Numbered from the stretch's first letter, positions 35,622-44,880 are shown. The stretch is DNA of 64,000 nt from an uncultured Lachnospiraceae bacterium (GCA_947626415.1 CANQSA010000010.1:19916-83915), one strand, 5' to 3'. Translations and numbers: made by a program. Notes: generated by a model not told the origin, from the sequence alone.

Positions 35622-35748
35622 ACGCATCTCCCCGCTTTCATACCGATCTTTTATTATAATATAACAAATCCTTTTTTTCTTTGAAATATGCTTCACTGAA
35701 GATTCATACAACTTTTACAACTCTTTTACATCTCTATAACTGCAAAAA

Positions 35749-35797
35749 AAAAGAGGGCATCTTCAAGTCATTTCAAATGACTTTTGGGACACCCTCT
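35749..35797 (-). terminator. Rho-independent terminator after dapB
   Basis: Long stem with AGAGGG...CCCTCT outer arms and AAGTCATTT/AAATGACTT inner arms, followed by nine Ts on the minus strand, 20 bp after the dapB stop. Confidence 0.88.
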
Positions 35798-35816
35798 TCA
35801 TTTTCAACAATTCCCA

Positions 35817-36578
35817 TTATTGTGCTTCGATCACATCATGCATATCGTACATACCCGGCGCCTTGCCTGCCAGAAACTTGGCCGCGGCTACCGCGCCCTT
35901 CGCGAAAACCGCTTTAGAATAAGCGGTATGCTTAATCTCGATCACCTCGTCAACGCCCGCGAAGATCACTTCATGTTCTCCCACAATGGTGCCGCCCCGG
36001 ACCGCGCTGATACCGATCTCCTGTTTCGGCCTGCGCATCCGCTCCCGGCTGCGGTCAAACTTATAGGCATAGCGGTTATCCAGCTCCTCATTCATGGCGT
36101 CTGCCAGCGCCAGCGCCGTACCGCTGGGCGCATCCACCTTACGGTTGTGGTGCTTCTCCACGATCTCAATGTCATATCCTTCCGGCGCAAATACATTGAC
36201 CGCCTGCTTTAACAGCTTCATGATCGTATTGATCCCAAGCGACATATTCGCAGATTTCAAAACCGGCGTGTGCTGCGCCGCTTCCTTTACATGGGCAAGC
36301 TGGGCTTCACTTAGACCGGTCGTACATAAAACAACCGGCAGCCTGTTGGCTTCACAGTAATCCAGCAGATCGTCCACCGCAGCCGCAGCCGCGAAATCAA
36401 TGACCACATCTGCTTCTGCCTTACAGGCCCCAATATTGGGAAACACCGGAAACGGATTGGTACCGGCATCGACCGGATCGATTCCCGCCACAATTTCCGT
36501 CTCTGTATCCTGTGCAACGATTCCCGCAACGACTCTCCCCATCTGACCGTTGCATCCGTGCATGATTATCTTTATCAT
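35817..36578 (-). CDS. dapB: 4-hydroxy-tetrahydrodipicolinate reductase
   Basis: NAD(P)H-dependent reductase of the lysine/diaminopimelate pathway, 253 aa. Seen: N-terminal Rossmann motif HGCNGQMG, CTTGLSE, and the signature HHNRKVDAPSGTA with the catalytic His pair and Lys. Dipicolinate for spores branches from its substrate. Gene is 28 bp after dapA and shares the lysine-riboswitch-controlled transcript. Confidence 0.96.
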   Translation of the reverse strand: MIKIIMHGCNGQMGRVVAGIVAQDTETEIVAGIDPVDAGTNPFPVFPNIGACKAEADVVIDFAAAAAVDDLLDYCEANRLPVVLCTTGLSEAQLAHVKEAAQHTPVLKSANMSLGINTIMKLLKQAVNVFAPEGYDIEIVEKHHNRKVDAPSGTALALADAMNEELDNRYAYKFDRSRERMRRPKQEIGISAVRGGTIVGEHEVIFAGVDEVIEIKHTAYSKAVFAKGAVAAAKFLAGKAPGMYDMHDVIEAQ

Positions 36579-36606
36579 ATCGAACCTCTTTCCTGTAATC
36601 CTGTTA

Positions 36607-37491
36607 TCATAAAATTCCGTACTTCATCATAGCCTGCGCGAGTTTTTCCGCATTGGCTGCCTCCATCTGCGTCAGCGGCTTTCTGAGCGGTCCTACTTCC
36701 TTACCCATCAGATTGAGCGCCGCTTTTACCGGGATCGGATTCACTTCGCTGAACAGAGCCCGGATCAGGCTCATAGCCTCCAGCTGCAGCTTCCGGCTCT
36801 CCGCTACCTCGCCCGCCATATATTTCGCGACGATATCATGCGTCTGTTTCGGCGCTACGTTTGACAATACGGAGATCACGCCCTTGGCTCCCAGAGACAA
36901 AAGCGGAACGATCTGATCGTCGTTGCCGGAATAAATATCCAGCATGCCTTCGCTCATCGCCGCCAGATCCGCGACCTGAGACAGATTTCCGCTGGCTTCT
37001 TTGATCGCTACGATATTGTCCGCCGTCTTCACCGCTTTCATCGCGGTCGCCGGCAGGATATTGCAGCCCGTTCGGCTGGGCACATTGTACATGATCAGCG
37101 GAACGTCCGCCGCTTTCGCGATATCCACGAAATATTCAACCAGTCCGTTTTGCGTACACTTATTGTAGTACGGCGTAACTGCCAGAAGACCGTCCACTCC
37201 GACTGCCGCCGCCCGTTTTGACAGCGAAACCGCTTCCGCCGTATTGTTGGAACCGGTTCCGGCAATAACCGGGATCCTTCCCGCCGTCTTCTCCACCGCA
37301 TAACGGATACATTCAAAATGCTCGTCATGCGTCAGCGTTGAAGATTCTCCGGTTGTTCCGCAGATAATGATTGCATCGGTTCCGGCCGCGATCTGTTCGT
37401 CGATCAGTTCTCCCAGCTTATCAAAATTCACCGATCCGTCCGCATACATCGGTGTTACGATCGCAACACCCGCTCCTGTAAAAATTGCCAT
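36607..37491 (-). CDS. dapA: 4-hydroxy-tetrahydrodipicolinate synthase
   Basis: Class I aldolase condensing pyruvate with aspartate semialdehyde, 294 aa. Seen: CGTTGESSTL, catalytic Tyr in AVTPYYNK, Schiff-base Lys in VAIKEASGN, and SGNDDQIVPLLSLGAKGVIS. First gene of dapA-dapB. Upstream leader holds a lysine riboswitch and intrinsic terminator, so lysine should switch the operon off. Confidence 0.97.
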   Translation of the reverse strand: MAIFTGAGVAIVTPMYADGSVNFDKLGELIDEQIAAGTDAIIICGTTGESSTLTHDEHFECIRYAVEKTAGRIPVIAGTGSNNTAEAVSLSKRAAAVGVDGLLAVTPYYNKCTQNGLVEYFVDIAKAADVPLIMYNVPSRTGCNILPATAMKAVKTADNIVAIKEASGNLSQVADLAAMSEGMLDIYSGNDDQIVPLLSLGAKGVISVLSNVAPKQTHDIVAKYMAGEVAESRKLQLEAMSLIRALFSEVNPIPVKAALNLMGKEVGPLRKPLTQMEAANAEKLAQAMMKYGIL

Positions 37492-37528
37492 AATCCAAAG
37501 ACTCCTTTCTTCTGTTGCCTGAAATAAA

Positions 37529-37550
37529 AGACCAGCCCTGAGGCTGGTCT
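37529..37550 (-). terminator. Riboswitch expression-platform terminator
   Basis: Stem AGACCAGCC/GGCTGGTCT with TCAG loop, then TTTTATTT on the minus strand, between the lysine aptamer and dapA. Confidence 0.9.
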
Positions 37551-37578
37551 ACGAATCCAAATCAATCTTCATTCTCCG

Positions 37579-37734
37579 GTAGCGCCCCATCTCTCGATGA
37601 CAGTCATAAACCTGTTCGGCCTATGCCCAAGAAAACGGTTCCGGTCCGTCCTCTTTCGGCGTTAGTTCCTTTCCCCTGTCTTCTTCTGTGTCCGGCACAT
37701 CCGGCAGGGTACTGATAAATAACGCAACCTCTAC
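37579..37734 (-). ncRNA. Lysine riboswitch (L-box) aptamer
   Basis: Read on the minus strand, P1 pairs GTAG with CTAC. Conserved L-box blocks follow in order: AGAGGTTGCG, ATCAGTA, GGGGAAAGGAACTAACGCCG, CTTGGGCATAGGCCGAACAG, TATGACTGTCA and GGGGCGCTACC. It sits in the leader of dapA, a known L-box target, with an intrinsic terminator 29 bp downstream, fitting lysine-induced transcription termination. Confidence 0.87.
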
Positions 37735-37758
37735 ACATTTCTTTTGTATGTTAGCTAT

Positions 37759-37787
37759 AAAATAGCATTTCCGTTCCTGAAAGTCAA
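37759..37787 (-). promoter_or_regulatory. SigA-type promoter of the dapA riboswitch leader
   Basis: Minus strand TTGACT (37787-37782), 17-bp spacer, TATTTT (37764-37759) with TGC extension. Transcription would start ~17 bp before the aptamer. Confidence 0.75.
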
Positions 37788-37828
37788 CCCTTATTTTACG
37801 GTTTCATGCCTGTTTTGCGATTTTTTGC

Positions 37829-38458
37829 CTACTGGTCATAATATTCCAGTTTGCTGACGGAAACCTCATAGGCGATCTGTTTCCGGGTTTCTTCTTCACT
37901 GATCTTTTTGACATACTCTCTGCTCTGAACCCGCCCCCAGATCTGGATCCTGCCTCCGACCTGAAAGCTCTGCGCGTATCTGGCGTTTCTGCCCCACGCA
38001 ATACAGGGTATGTAATCCGATTTTCCATACGGACGGTTAACCGCCACCAGCAGATCTGCGATTTCCCGACCCAGCGGCGTCTTCCGATAAATCGGCGCTT
38101 TGCAGATAAATCCGTCCAGAAAGATCTGGTTGGTTCTGCCGGATTCCAGATTTTCGTCCACAAACATCCATTCCCTTACAAAAATGGATAATACCAGCCT
38201 GTTTTTCGTACCTTCATGCCTGTTGTAAGAGCGAAACTGCCCCGCAACCTCTACCAGCTGTCCGCGGCAGTCCTCCGTCACATCGACCAGCCGTTCCGAT
38301 ACCATAAGCGGAATGATATCCACCAGCTCGCTCAGCCGGTTCACCGCGATATCCACCAGATAAAATCCTTCTCCGAACACCTCATGACTGTAGCGGAATT
38401 CAGATACGATCTCACCCGCGACACTGACTCTGTTATTTTCAATTACCTTATCTACCAT
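37829..38458 (-). CDS. SSB-like protein with two OB-fold halves
   Basis: A 209-aa protein of the single-stranded DNA-binding (SSB) superfamily. Two tandem halves are visible: residues ~1-105 with VEVAGQFRSYN and VREWMF, and ~105-209 with ADLLVAVNRPYGKSDYIPC, IQIWGRVQSREY and VSKLEYYD, which is the more SSB-like. There is no acidic SSB tail, so it is unlikely to be the main replicative SSB. The ATG at 38458 follows GGAGAAATACC. It lies 17 bp after ylmC, downstream of the SigG gene, so late sporulation expression is possible. Confidence 0.75.
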   Translation of the reverse strand: MVDKVIENNRVSVAGEIVSEFRYSHEVFGEGFYLVDIAVNRLSELVDIIPLMVSERLVDVTEDCRGQLVEVAGQFRSYNRHEGTKNRLVLSIFVREWMFVDENLESGRTNQIFLDGFICKAPIYRKTPLGREIADLLVAVNRPYGKSDYIPCIAWGRNARYAQSFQVGGRIQIWGRVQSREYVKKISEEETRKQIAYEVSVSKLEYYDQ

Positions 38459-38475
38459 TGGTATTTCTCCTTCCA

Positions 38476-38742
38476 TCATTCACTTCTTCCCTTTCCACTT
38501 TTCACTGCTTCTTCCCGCACTGCTACAAGAATAATGTCGGGACCGATCTGCTTAATACATGGATACGGAATAATGTATTCCTCTTCCTTTCCGAATATGC
38601 CGCAGAACTTGCTCGGTCCCGGCACGATAATTGCCTGTATACATCCCGTACAAATATCAAATTCCAGATCAGCCACAAATCCCAGCCGTCTGCAGTCGCA
38701 CTCATTGATCACTTCTTTCTGCCGCAGATCAAACATCCGCAT
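38476..38742 (-). CDS. YlmC/YmxH-family PRC-barrel sporulation protein
   Basis: An 88-aa PRC-barrel-like protein of the YlmC/YmxH family (RQKEVINECDCRRLGFVADL, then YIIPYPCIKQIGPDIILV). It is typically next to sigG or sporulation genes in Clostridia and annotated as sporulation-associated, biochemical function unknown. Start at 38742 follows GGAGGAGACGG. About 86 bp after sigG and 17 bp before the SSB-like gene. Confidence 0.88.
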   Translation of the reverse strand: MRMFDLRQKEVINECDCRRLGFVADLEFDICTGCIQAIIVPGPSKFCGIFGKEEEYIIPYPCIKQIGPDIILVAVREEAVKSGKGRSE

Positions 38743-38828
38743 ACGCCCGTCTCCTCCGTATCCCGACATTCTGTATCAATGCCGCCTTTCCATACAGCAT
38801 ATGCGCTTTTTCCGTGTTTGTGCCTGCC

Positions 38829-39608
38829 TTAATCCTTCAAAAAGTTCCGCATGGTCTTCAGTGCGTTTTTCTCCAGCCGGCTGACCTGTGCCTGCGAAAT
38901 TCCGATCTCTTTTGCTACCTCCATCTGCGTCTTTCCGTTAAAAAAACGCATTTCAATAATCATTCGTTCCCGTTCCGGCAGTTTTTCCATTGCGTCCTGC
39001 AGCGCGATCTCTTCCACCCATTTTTCTTCTCTGTTTTTCTTATCGCTGATCTGGTCCAGCACATACAGCGTATCGCCGCCCTCCTGATACACCGGCTCGT
39101 AAATAGAAACCGGACTCTGAATGGCATCCATGGAATATACGATCTGCTCGGCGTCAATTCCGATCTCCGCCGCGATCTCGCTGATCGCAGGCTCCCGCTG
39201 CTTCTGCTTCATCAGGGTCTCGCGCGCATAAATTGCCTTATAGGCGATATCCCGCAGGGAGCGGCTGACCCGGATACTGTTATTATCCCGCAGATACCGG
39301 CGTATTTCTCCGATGATCATGGGCACCGCATAGGTGGAAAACTTTACCTGCTGACTCAGATCAAAGTTGTCGATCGCTTTGATCAGTCCGATGCATCCGA
39401 TCTGAAACAGGTCATCCACATTTTCATTGCTGTTCCCAAAGCGCTGGATAATGCTGAGAACCAGTCTCAGGTTCCCATAGATAAACTCCTCTCTGGCTTC
39501 CTGATTGCCCCTGGCAATCTCCTCTAACAGTTCCTGTTTCCGCGCCTGGCTGATCAACGGCAGCTTTGCCGTATTCACACCGCATATTTCTACTTTATAA
39601 AGTGCCAT
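38829..39608 (-). CDS. sigG: RNA polymerase sporulation sigma factor SigG
   Basis: Late forespore sigma factor, 259 aa, with the SigG-typical N-terminus KVEICGVNTAKLP (anti-sigma contact region), region 2 with FQIGCIGLIKAIDNFD and FSTYAVPMIIGEIRR, and region 4 with GISQAQVSRLEKNALK. It follows sigE, as in other Firmicutes. A SigF-like promoter can be drawn immediately upstream. The SASP operon at 12.8 kb, with a good SigG promoter, is a likely target. Confidence 0.96.
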   Translation of the reverse strand: MALYKVEICGVNTAKLPLISQARKQELLEEIARGNQEAREEFIYGNLRLVLSIIQRFGNSNENVDDLFQIGCIGLIKAIDNFDLSQQVKFSTYAVPMIIGEIRRYLRDNNSIRVSRSLRDIAYKAIYARETLMKQKQREPAISEIAAEIGIDAEQIVYSMDAIQSPVSIYEPVYQEGGDTLYVLDQISDKKNREEKWVEEIALQDAMEKLPERERMIIEMRFFNGKTQMEVAKEIGISQAQVSRLEKNALKTMRNFLKD

Positions 39609-39674
39609 TCTGATTTCCCTCCGTACCTGACATTTTCATCTCGGCAAATGGTAATCCACCACTTTCTACCTAAA

Positions 39675-39705
39675 ATGATTCACCGTTTAGAGGGCTTTTA
39701 TACGC
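39675..39705 (-). promoter_or_regulatory. Candidate SigF-type promoter of sigG
   Basis: Minus strand GCGTA (39705-39701), 16-bp spacer, GGTGAATCAT (39684-39675). It resembles the SigF consensus GYWTA / GGNRANANTW with mismatches in both boxes. Position at the sigE stop is right for forespore control. Confidence 0.4.
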
Positions 39706-39706
39706 A

Positions 39707-40447
39707 CTATTGGAACCTTAAAATTTCCTTTTTTAACCTTTTCATGATCCGTTTCTCAAGCCGCGAAATATACGATTGGGAAATCCCCAGTAAATCCGCC
39801 ACTTCCTTCTGCGTCATCTCATTTCCTTCCTCCGAATTGAGTCCGTACCGAAGCTCTACAATGGTACGTTCCCGCTTTGTTAAATGGCTGACAGCCTTTT
39901 TTAAGAGATTCTTCTCCACTTCATCTTCCATATTTCTGGAGATCACATCCTCATCCGTACCGAGAATATCGGACAATAACAGTTCATTTCCGTCCCAGTC
40001 CACATTCAGCGGTTCGTCAAACGACACTTCCATTTTATTTTTGCTGGTTCTGCGCAGATACATTAAGATTTCATTTTCGATACAACGGGAAGCATAGGTC
40101 GCGAGCTTGATCTTTTTTTCAGGATTAAACGTATTGATCGCTTTGATCAGTCCGATCGTTCCGATTGAAATCAAATCTTCCACCCCGACTCCCGTATTGT
40201 CGAATTTTTTTGCTATGTATACGACCAGACGCAGATTGTGTTCTATGAGAATGCTTTTTGTCTCTGCGCTGTCCCCTTCTGCCAGTCCGCAGATCAGCCT
40301 CTGTTCTTCCCCGGATTCCAAAGGCGGCGGCAGGACATCCGTTCCCCCGATATAATGAATATCTCCCTGCTTCGGAAATACGAAACTTCGTATGGAAGGA
40401 ATGATCTTCAGCTGAATTCTCTTTGGTATGGATACCTTAATCACCAT
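39707..40447 (-). CDS. sigE: RNA polymerase sporulation sigma factor SigE (pro-form)
   Basis: Mother-cell sigma factor, 246 aa from the ATG at 40447 (AAGGAGTGTTAGT upstream). An N-terminal pro-sequence (~residues 1-30) precedes region 2 ([36 protein letters not shown]) and region 4 ([20 protein letters not shown]). Pro-SigE is cleaved by SpoIIGA, whose gene ends 1 nt before this start codon. The longer upstream in-frame extension lies in spoIIGA and is not used. Confidence 0.96.
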   Translation of the reverse strand: MVIKVSIPKRIQLKIIPSIRSFVFPKQGDIHYIGGTDVLPPPLESGEEQRLICGLAEGDSAETKSILIEHNLRLVVYIAKKFDNTGVGVEDLISIGTIGLIKAINTFNPEKKIKLATYASRCIENEILMYLRRTSKNKMEVSFDEPLNVDWDGNELLLSDILGTDEDVISRNMEDEVEKNLLKKAVSHLTKRERTIVELRYGLNSEEGNEMTQKEVADLLGISQSYISRLEKRIMKRLKKEILRFQ

Positions 40448-40448
40448 A

Positions 40449-41243
40449 CTAACACTCCTTATTATCCATCGCTGCCGGATGCAGCAGCATCTGATACTCC
40501 TTTCTGCCGGATAATTCTCCCGGATAAATTGCCAATATCGGTTTCTCAATCGTAGTTTCTCCGGTTTCCCCTTTAATAACCAGGTTATCTATGGTTTTTC
40601 CAAACAAAATACCCTGTTTTTTTCCGACCGAATGGTATGGGATCACCCATGCGCCTTCCGGCTCCGGCTGTTCTTTTGTAAGCTGCTCCCATACCCGCAT
40701 ATCTAAGATATGGACCGGTCTTTGGGTAATGGGTTCCGTAAGGCTGTTTCCGGTATCTAACAGAGCTGTCACCGCAATCTCCCGTTCCAGATAGCGAACG
40801 ACTACCCGATACCGTTTTGACAGGCTTTTTCTCTGCCGCAGCAGTCTGCTAAAGCCGTATGCCATTCCCAGCAGGAGCAGAACGGACAGGCCAAGAACCA
40901 GCAGACGGTTATTGCTGTAGCGAAGCGCCATATTCATAACTCCGCTGCACAGGCAGGCCGCGCCGTAAAAGATCACCGGCAGTTTCCAAAACTGCTTCTT
41001 ATCCGCTCCGGAATAAGCGATTTTGACCATCAGAACAGATGCCAGCGGCGTCATTGCCGTCAGCACGATCCAATCCGGCATTCGCAGGACCAGTATGATG
41101 CAGCTGTAAACCCCGCCAATCACAGCGCCGGTACAAAGCCCGGCAAACCGGATCCGAACTCCGCTGACTTTTCCGGTGACATACAAAAGCAGCATATCCA
41201 TCAGAAAATTCATGAAAAAGTAGTGATCCAGATAAATAATCAT
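40449..41243 (-). CDS. spoIIGA: Sigma-E processing peptidase SpoIIGA
   Basis: Membrane aspartic protease that removes the pro-sequence of SigE at the septum, 264 aa. Five N-terminal helices begin [20 protein letters not shown]; the C-terminal protease domain has the catalytic [12 protein letters not shown]. Upstream sits a -10 TATAAT with a distant -35-like TAGACA overlapping a near-match to the Spo0A box, as in B. subtilis spoIIG. Confidence 0.95.
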   Translation of the reverse strand: MIIYLDHYFFMNFLMDMLLLYVTGKVSGVRIRFAGLCTGAVIGGVYSCIILVLRMPDWIVLTAMTPLASVLMVKIAYSGADKKQFWKLPVIFYGAACLCSGVMNMALRYSNNRLLVLGLSVLLLLGMAYGFSRLLRQRKSLSKRYRVVVRYLEREIAVTALLDTGNSLTEPITQRPVHILDMRVWEQLTKEQPEPEGAWVIPYHSVGKKQGILFGKTIDNLVIKGETGETTIEKPILAIYPGELSGRKEYQMLLHPAAMDNKEC

Positions 41244-41278
41244 TTGATTTCCCCTGGGGTTCCCTCCTTACCCGACCC

Positions 41279-41312
41279 ATTATAGTAGTTTCCGTTTTCT
41301 TTTTTTGTCTAA
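41279..41312 (-). promoter_or_regulatory. Candidate Spo0A-dependent promoter of spoIIGA-sigE
   Basis: Minus strand perfect -10 TATAAT (41284-41279), preceded at 21-22 bp by TTAGACA (41312-41306), a 6/7 match to the 0A-box TTCGACA. The long spacer and 0A-box overlapping the -35 region mirror the B. subtilis spoIIG promoter. Confidence 0.5.
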
Positions 41313-41426
41313 ATCTGACTGCTGGCGGACAAAATTTATCGGGAAAATTCTACAGAAACACGCAAAAACCGACAGTTTCGCAAAATCTCTCTTCCGCGGA
41401 AATTCGGTTTCCCGCAAAACAAAAAA

Positions 41427-41457
41427 AGCTATCTGAGAATATACTTCTCAGATAGCT
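41427..41457 (-). terminator. Rho-independent terminator after ftsZ
   Basis: Perfect 13-bp stem AGCTATCTGAGAA/TTCTCAGATAGCT, then TTTTTTTG on the minus strand, ~38 bp past the ftsZ stop. It separates ftsZ from spoIIGA-sigE. Confidence 0.92.
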
Positions 41458-41495
41458 CCATTTCGCTGAATATTCAATTAAGTAACGTGTCTGTT

Positions 41496-42662
41496 TTATT
41501 TCTTCTGCAGGAAATCAGGGATCTTTAACGCCTTCTCTTCCACATGACGCTCCGGTTTTACAGATCTGTTAAAATTAAAGGTCGTCTTGGGCGCTGCCTG
41601 TGCTTCCGGGCTCCGGTTTGTATTAAATCCGCTGCCGGCGCTGAAATTTGAAGTCTTGCTTGCCTGATAATTAAAACCGATGGATTTCGGTGCTCTCGTA
41701 TTATGGTCCATCTGGCTGTCCAGACCGGTTGCCATAACGGTAATCGTACACTCATCCGGATATGTATCGTCATATCTTGCGCCGAAAATAATATTCGCAT
41801 CTTCACCCGCAAGTTCCTGAACGTAGCTTGCGGCGTCGTTTGCTTCCATCAGGCTGATATCACCCGAGATGTTAATGATCACATGAGAAGCTCCGGAAAT
41901 CGTAGTCTCAAGCAGCGGACTGGTTACTGCCATCTGTACCGCGTCGGCAGCCTTCTCGTCTCCCTTTCCTACGCCGATTCCGATATGCGCGATTCCCTTG
42001 TCCTTCATTACGGTCTGTACATCCGCGAAGTCCAGATTGATCAGAGACGGTACATTGATCAGATCCGTAATCCCCTGTACGGACTGCTGCAATACCTCAT
42101 CTGCCTTCTTCAATGCTTCCGGCATGGTTGTCCTTCTGTCTACGATCTCAAGCAGCTTGTCATTCGGAATCACGATCAGCGTATCGACAGCCTGTCTCAG
42201 CTTCTCAATGCCTTCCAGCGCATTATTCATACGGGTCCTGGATTCAAACTTAAACGGCTTGGTTACAACGCCGACCGTCAGCGCGCCCATTTCCTTGGCA
42301 AGACCTGCCACAACCGGAGCCGCGCCGGTTCCGGTACCGCCGCCCATACCGCAGGTTACAAATACCATATCCGCACCCTGCAGCAGTTCGCTGATCTCCT
42401 CTACATTCTCTTCGGCTGCCTTCTGTCCGACATCCGGCTGCGCGCCCGCGCCCAGTCCCTTTGTCAGCTTCTCGCCGATCTGCAGGGTCTTCGGAGCCTT
42501 ACAACGGGCCAAAGCCTGCTTGTCTGTATTCACGCCTATGAACTGTACGCCCCCAATATTCTCGTCAATCATTCTATTCACGGCATTATTGCCGGCACCG
42601 CCAACACCTACAACAATAATCTTTGCGCTATCATCCGTATCGTTTGTCTTAATTTCAAGCAA
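41496..42662 (-). CDS. ftsZ: Cell division protein FtsZ
   Basis: Tubulin-like GTPase that builds the Z ring, 388 aa. Seen: [17 protein letters not shown]-binding signature [12 protein letters not shown]7 loop region NLDFADV, a linker from ~320, and the C-terminal conserved peptide [14 protein letters not shown] start at 42662, nine bases after AAGGAGG. It is last in the division/wall cluster, with an extra promoter in the 111-bp gap after ftsQ. There is no ftsA in the cluster. Confidence 0.97.
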   Translation of the reverse strand: MLEIKTNDTDDSAKIIVVGVGGAGNNAVNRMIDENIGGVQFIGVNTDKQALARCKAPKTLQIGEKLTKGLGAGAQPDVGQKAAEENVEEISELLQGADMVFVTCGMGGGTGTGAAPVVAGLAKEMGALTVGVVTKPFKFESRTRMNNALEGIEKLRQAVDTLIVIPNDKLLEIVDRRTTMPEALKKADEVLQQSVQGITDLINVPSLINLDFADVQTVMKDKGIAHIGIGVGKGDEKAADAVQMAVTSPLLETTISGASHVIINISGDISLMEANDAASYVQELAGEDANIIFGARYDDTYPDECTITVMATGLDSQMDHNTRAPKSIGFNYQASKTSNFSAGSGFNTNRSPEAQAAPKTTFNFNRSVKPERHVEEKALKIPDFLQKK

Positions 42663-42735
42663 GGGTTTGTCCTCCTTATTAATTAATTATTCTCTTTGTA
42701 TAACATAATCTATGTATTTATACACATATATTTTT

Positions 42736-42764
42736 ATAATATAATCTTTTTTCAAAAATATCAA
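42736..42764 (-). promoter_or_regulatory. SigA-type promoter of ftsZ
   Basis: Minus strand TTGATA (42764-42759), 17-bp spacer, TATTAT (42741-42736), in the AT-rich gap between ftsQ and ftsZ. Confidence 0.75.
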
Positions 42765-42773
42765 TACGTATTT

Positions 42774-43517
42774 TTATTTTTTTTCAGTTTTCTTACTGTT
42801 TTCCAATTGAAACGTGTATTCGCCGTCTTCCTGATAAACCGTCATATCCAGCGTTCCCGCTTTTTTCGTATCCATATGCGGTAAAATATCATGCAGATCC
42901 GACATTTTTTCGTTCAGATAATCGTCATTTCCCAACGCAATCTTCGCCGCATCTATGATCAGCGTGATTGCAAACGTGTCTGAGAGCTGAATCCGCTGCA
43001 CCTGCATTTCATACTTATCGATCATCTGGGTAACCGCCAGCAGGTCGGCAAAAACATCAGGATCCTGAATCGGAAGTTTTTCATTTAAGACCACATAGTC
43101 AAAATGCAGGCCCCGGACTTCGGGAATCTTCTCCGGCGCTTCCGAACTGCTTCCGATCACGACTCCGTCTTTATCGAAGTACATATAGTTTCCCATATAT
43201 TTAAAATATCCGATCTTCTTTTTTTCATAAACGGTTATCTTTAGTTCCTTCCATGACACGATCTCCAGATCGTAAGTTTCCACATTTGCAACCGATTCTT
43301 TCTGATTGGTCAGTTTATGAAATAAAACCATTCCCAGCGAGCGATCCAGCTTCGACGGAAATACCTGATCAATGACCGTTTCCTGCGCCACCTGTTCATT
43401 TCCTTCCACTACGATCACCTGAAAATGCAGGACGAAAAACAGTACTGCCGCCGCTGTCAACAAGACCAGCGGAACCAAAATGGCAATTATTGTTTTGATA
43501 CCGATTTTCCTTTTCAT
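42774..43517 (-). CDS. ftsQ: Cell division protein FtsQ/DivIB
   Basis: A 247-aa bitopic division protein: a basic N-terminus, one helix (IIAILVPLVLLTAAAVLFFV), then a POTRA domain (VIVVEGNEQVAQETVIDQVF) and the FtsQ/DivIB beta domain. It links FtsL and the septal synthase. The start at 43517 follows AGGTGAGGG; a start at 43547 would overlap murA and lacks a site. Size and place in the cluster agree with DivIB. Confidence 0.88.
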   Translation of the reverse strand: MKRKIGIKTIIAILVPLVLLTAAAVLFFVLHFQVIVVEGNEQVAQETVIDQVFPSKLDRSLGMVLFHKLTNQKESVANVETYDLEIVSWKELKITVYEKKKIGYFKYMGNYMYFDKDGVVIGSSSEAPEKIPEVRGLHFDYVVLNEKLPIQDPDVFADLLAVTQMIDKYEMQVQRIQLSDTFAITLIIDAAKIALGNDDYLNEKMSDLHDILPHMDTKKAGTLDMTVYQEDGEYTFQLENSKKTEKK

Positions 43518-43543
43518 AAAATCAGAACCCTCACCTGCCTTTA

Positions 43544-44806
43544 TCATGTGATCTTTCTTATTTCGGCTCCCAGACTGCGCAGATCGCCGGCGATATCCGC
43601 ATATCCTCTGGCGATATAGCCGTCGTCCTCGATCAGAGTCGTTCCTTCCGCTGTCAGGGCCGCCGTCAGCAATGCGGCTCCGCCGCGCAGTTCCCGGGAA
43701 ATCACCCGAGCGCCGTGCAGTTTCCCGCCGCCGCGGATCCGAATCCGATTCGGGGACAGGGTTTCGATCAGGGCTCCCATGCGCTGCAGTTCCGGCACAA
43801 TTCGAAAACGGTTCTCAAAAATCGTCTCGTCCACTTCCGCATCCCAGCCGGTTCCCGCAAGCACAGCTGTAAATACCGACTGCAGATCCGTCGGGAATCC
43901 GGGATAAGGCGCAGTCCGGATATCCACATGGCCGCCTGTGCTCTGCGGCTGTTTTGTGATCCGGATCCGGTCTGCTTCACAGGATATCTCACAATGCAGT
44001 GTCCTGCACAGACGGATCGGCGCCTGCAGCTCTTCCGATGAAATGCCGTTTATTGCGACACAGCCGCCCGCACCCGCCACGGCAGCCAGGTAAGTGCCTG
44101 CCACGATCCGGTCTCCCGGCACATTATACACCGTATCTTTCAGTTCCCTGACGCCCCGGATATAAAAATGTCCGCCTTTTTTCCAGGAAATTCTGGCGCC
44201 CGCCGCGTTTAAAAATACGCACAGCGAAGTGATCTCCGGCTCTATGGCCGCGTTTTCGATTTCCGTATCTCCGTCAGCCAGAACGGAAGCCAGGATTACA
44301 TTTTCCGTCGCGCCTACGCTGGGAACCGAAAAGGAAATTTTGTTCCCCTTGAGCCGATCTGCCCGGCACCGGATCTTGCTGCCTGTACAGACAATTTCCG
44401 CACCCAGCTGTTTGAGACCGTATAAATGCAGGTCAATCGGGCGCAGACCGATCATACAGCCGCCGGGCGCATAGATCTCCGCATTCTGAAAACGGTTTAA
44501 AAAAGGTCCCAGGAACAAAATGGACGACCGCATCTTCTCATAATAGGAATCCGCAAGCGGTTTCCAGACTAGCGCCCTGGTGTCGATCACAACCTGATTT
44601 CTGTCCTTCCATTCTACCTGACCGCCCATAGCCGTAATCATGGCAAGGGCCGTATGCACATCCGTAATCGACGGACAGCGATTCAATACGGTAACCCCTC
44701 TGTGCAGTACCGTCGCCGCAATAACCGGCAGAACAGTATTTTTGGAACCTTGGATCCGAATCGCACCAAAGAGACTTCTTCCGCCCGTTACCCGATAAAT
44801 GTCCAA
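43544..44806 (-). CDS. murA: UDP-N-acetylglucosamine 1-carboxyvinyltransferase
   Basis: First committed step of peptidoglycan precursor synthesis; transfers enolpyruvate from PEP to UDP-GlcNAc. 420 aa. Seen: IQGSKNTVLPVIAA (UDP-sugar site), catalytic Cys in APGGCMIGLRPIDLH, and PGFPTDLQSVFTAVL. The fosfomycin-target Cys is present. TTG start at 44806 after GGAGGTAGCGGC. It occupies the place between ftsW and ftsQ where murG is common in other Firmicutes. Confidence 0.95.
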   Translation of the reverse strand: MDIYRVTGGRSLFGAIRIQGSKNTVLPVIAATVLHRGVTVLNRCPSITDVHTALAMITAMGGQVEWKDRNQVVIDTRALVWKPLADSYYEKMRSSILFLGPFLNRFQNAEIYAPGGCMIGLRPIDLHLYGLKQLGAEIVCTGSKIRCRADRLKGNKISFSVPSVGATENVILASVLADGDTEIENAAIEPEITSLCVFLNAAGARISWKKGGHFYIRGVRELKDTVYNVPGDRIVAGTYLAAVAGAGGCVAINGISSEELQAPIRLCRTLHCEISCEADRIRITKQPQSTGGHVDIRTAPYPGFPTDLQSVFTAVLAGTGWDAEVDETIFENRFRIVPELQRMGALIETLSPNRIRIRGGGKLHGARVISRELRGGAALLTAALTAEGTTLIEDDGYIARGYADIAGDLRSLGAEIRKIT

Positions 44807-44880
44807 GCCGCTACCTCCGCAATACCATATATCCTATCGTATTCCAAAGCAGCCTGCCCTGTTACCGGTATCCGCCGTAG

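Noticed and set aside
41703..42686. 327-codon open frame on the plus strand opposite ftsZ
   Set aside because: It mirrors ftsZ, has no ribosome binding site and translates to a His/Arg/Gln-rich sequence typical of antisense frames in GC-balanced genes.
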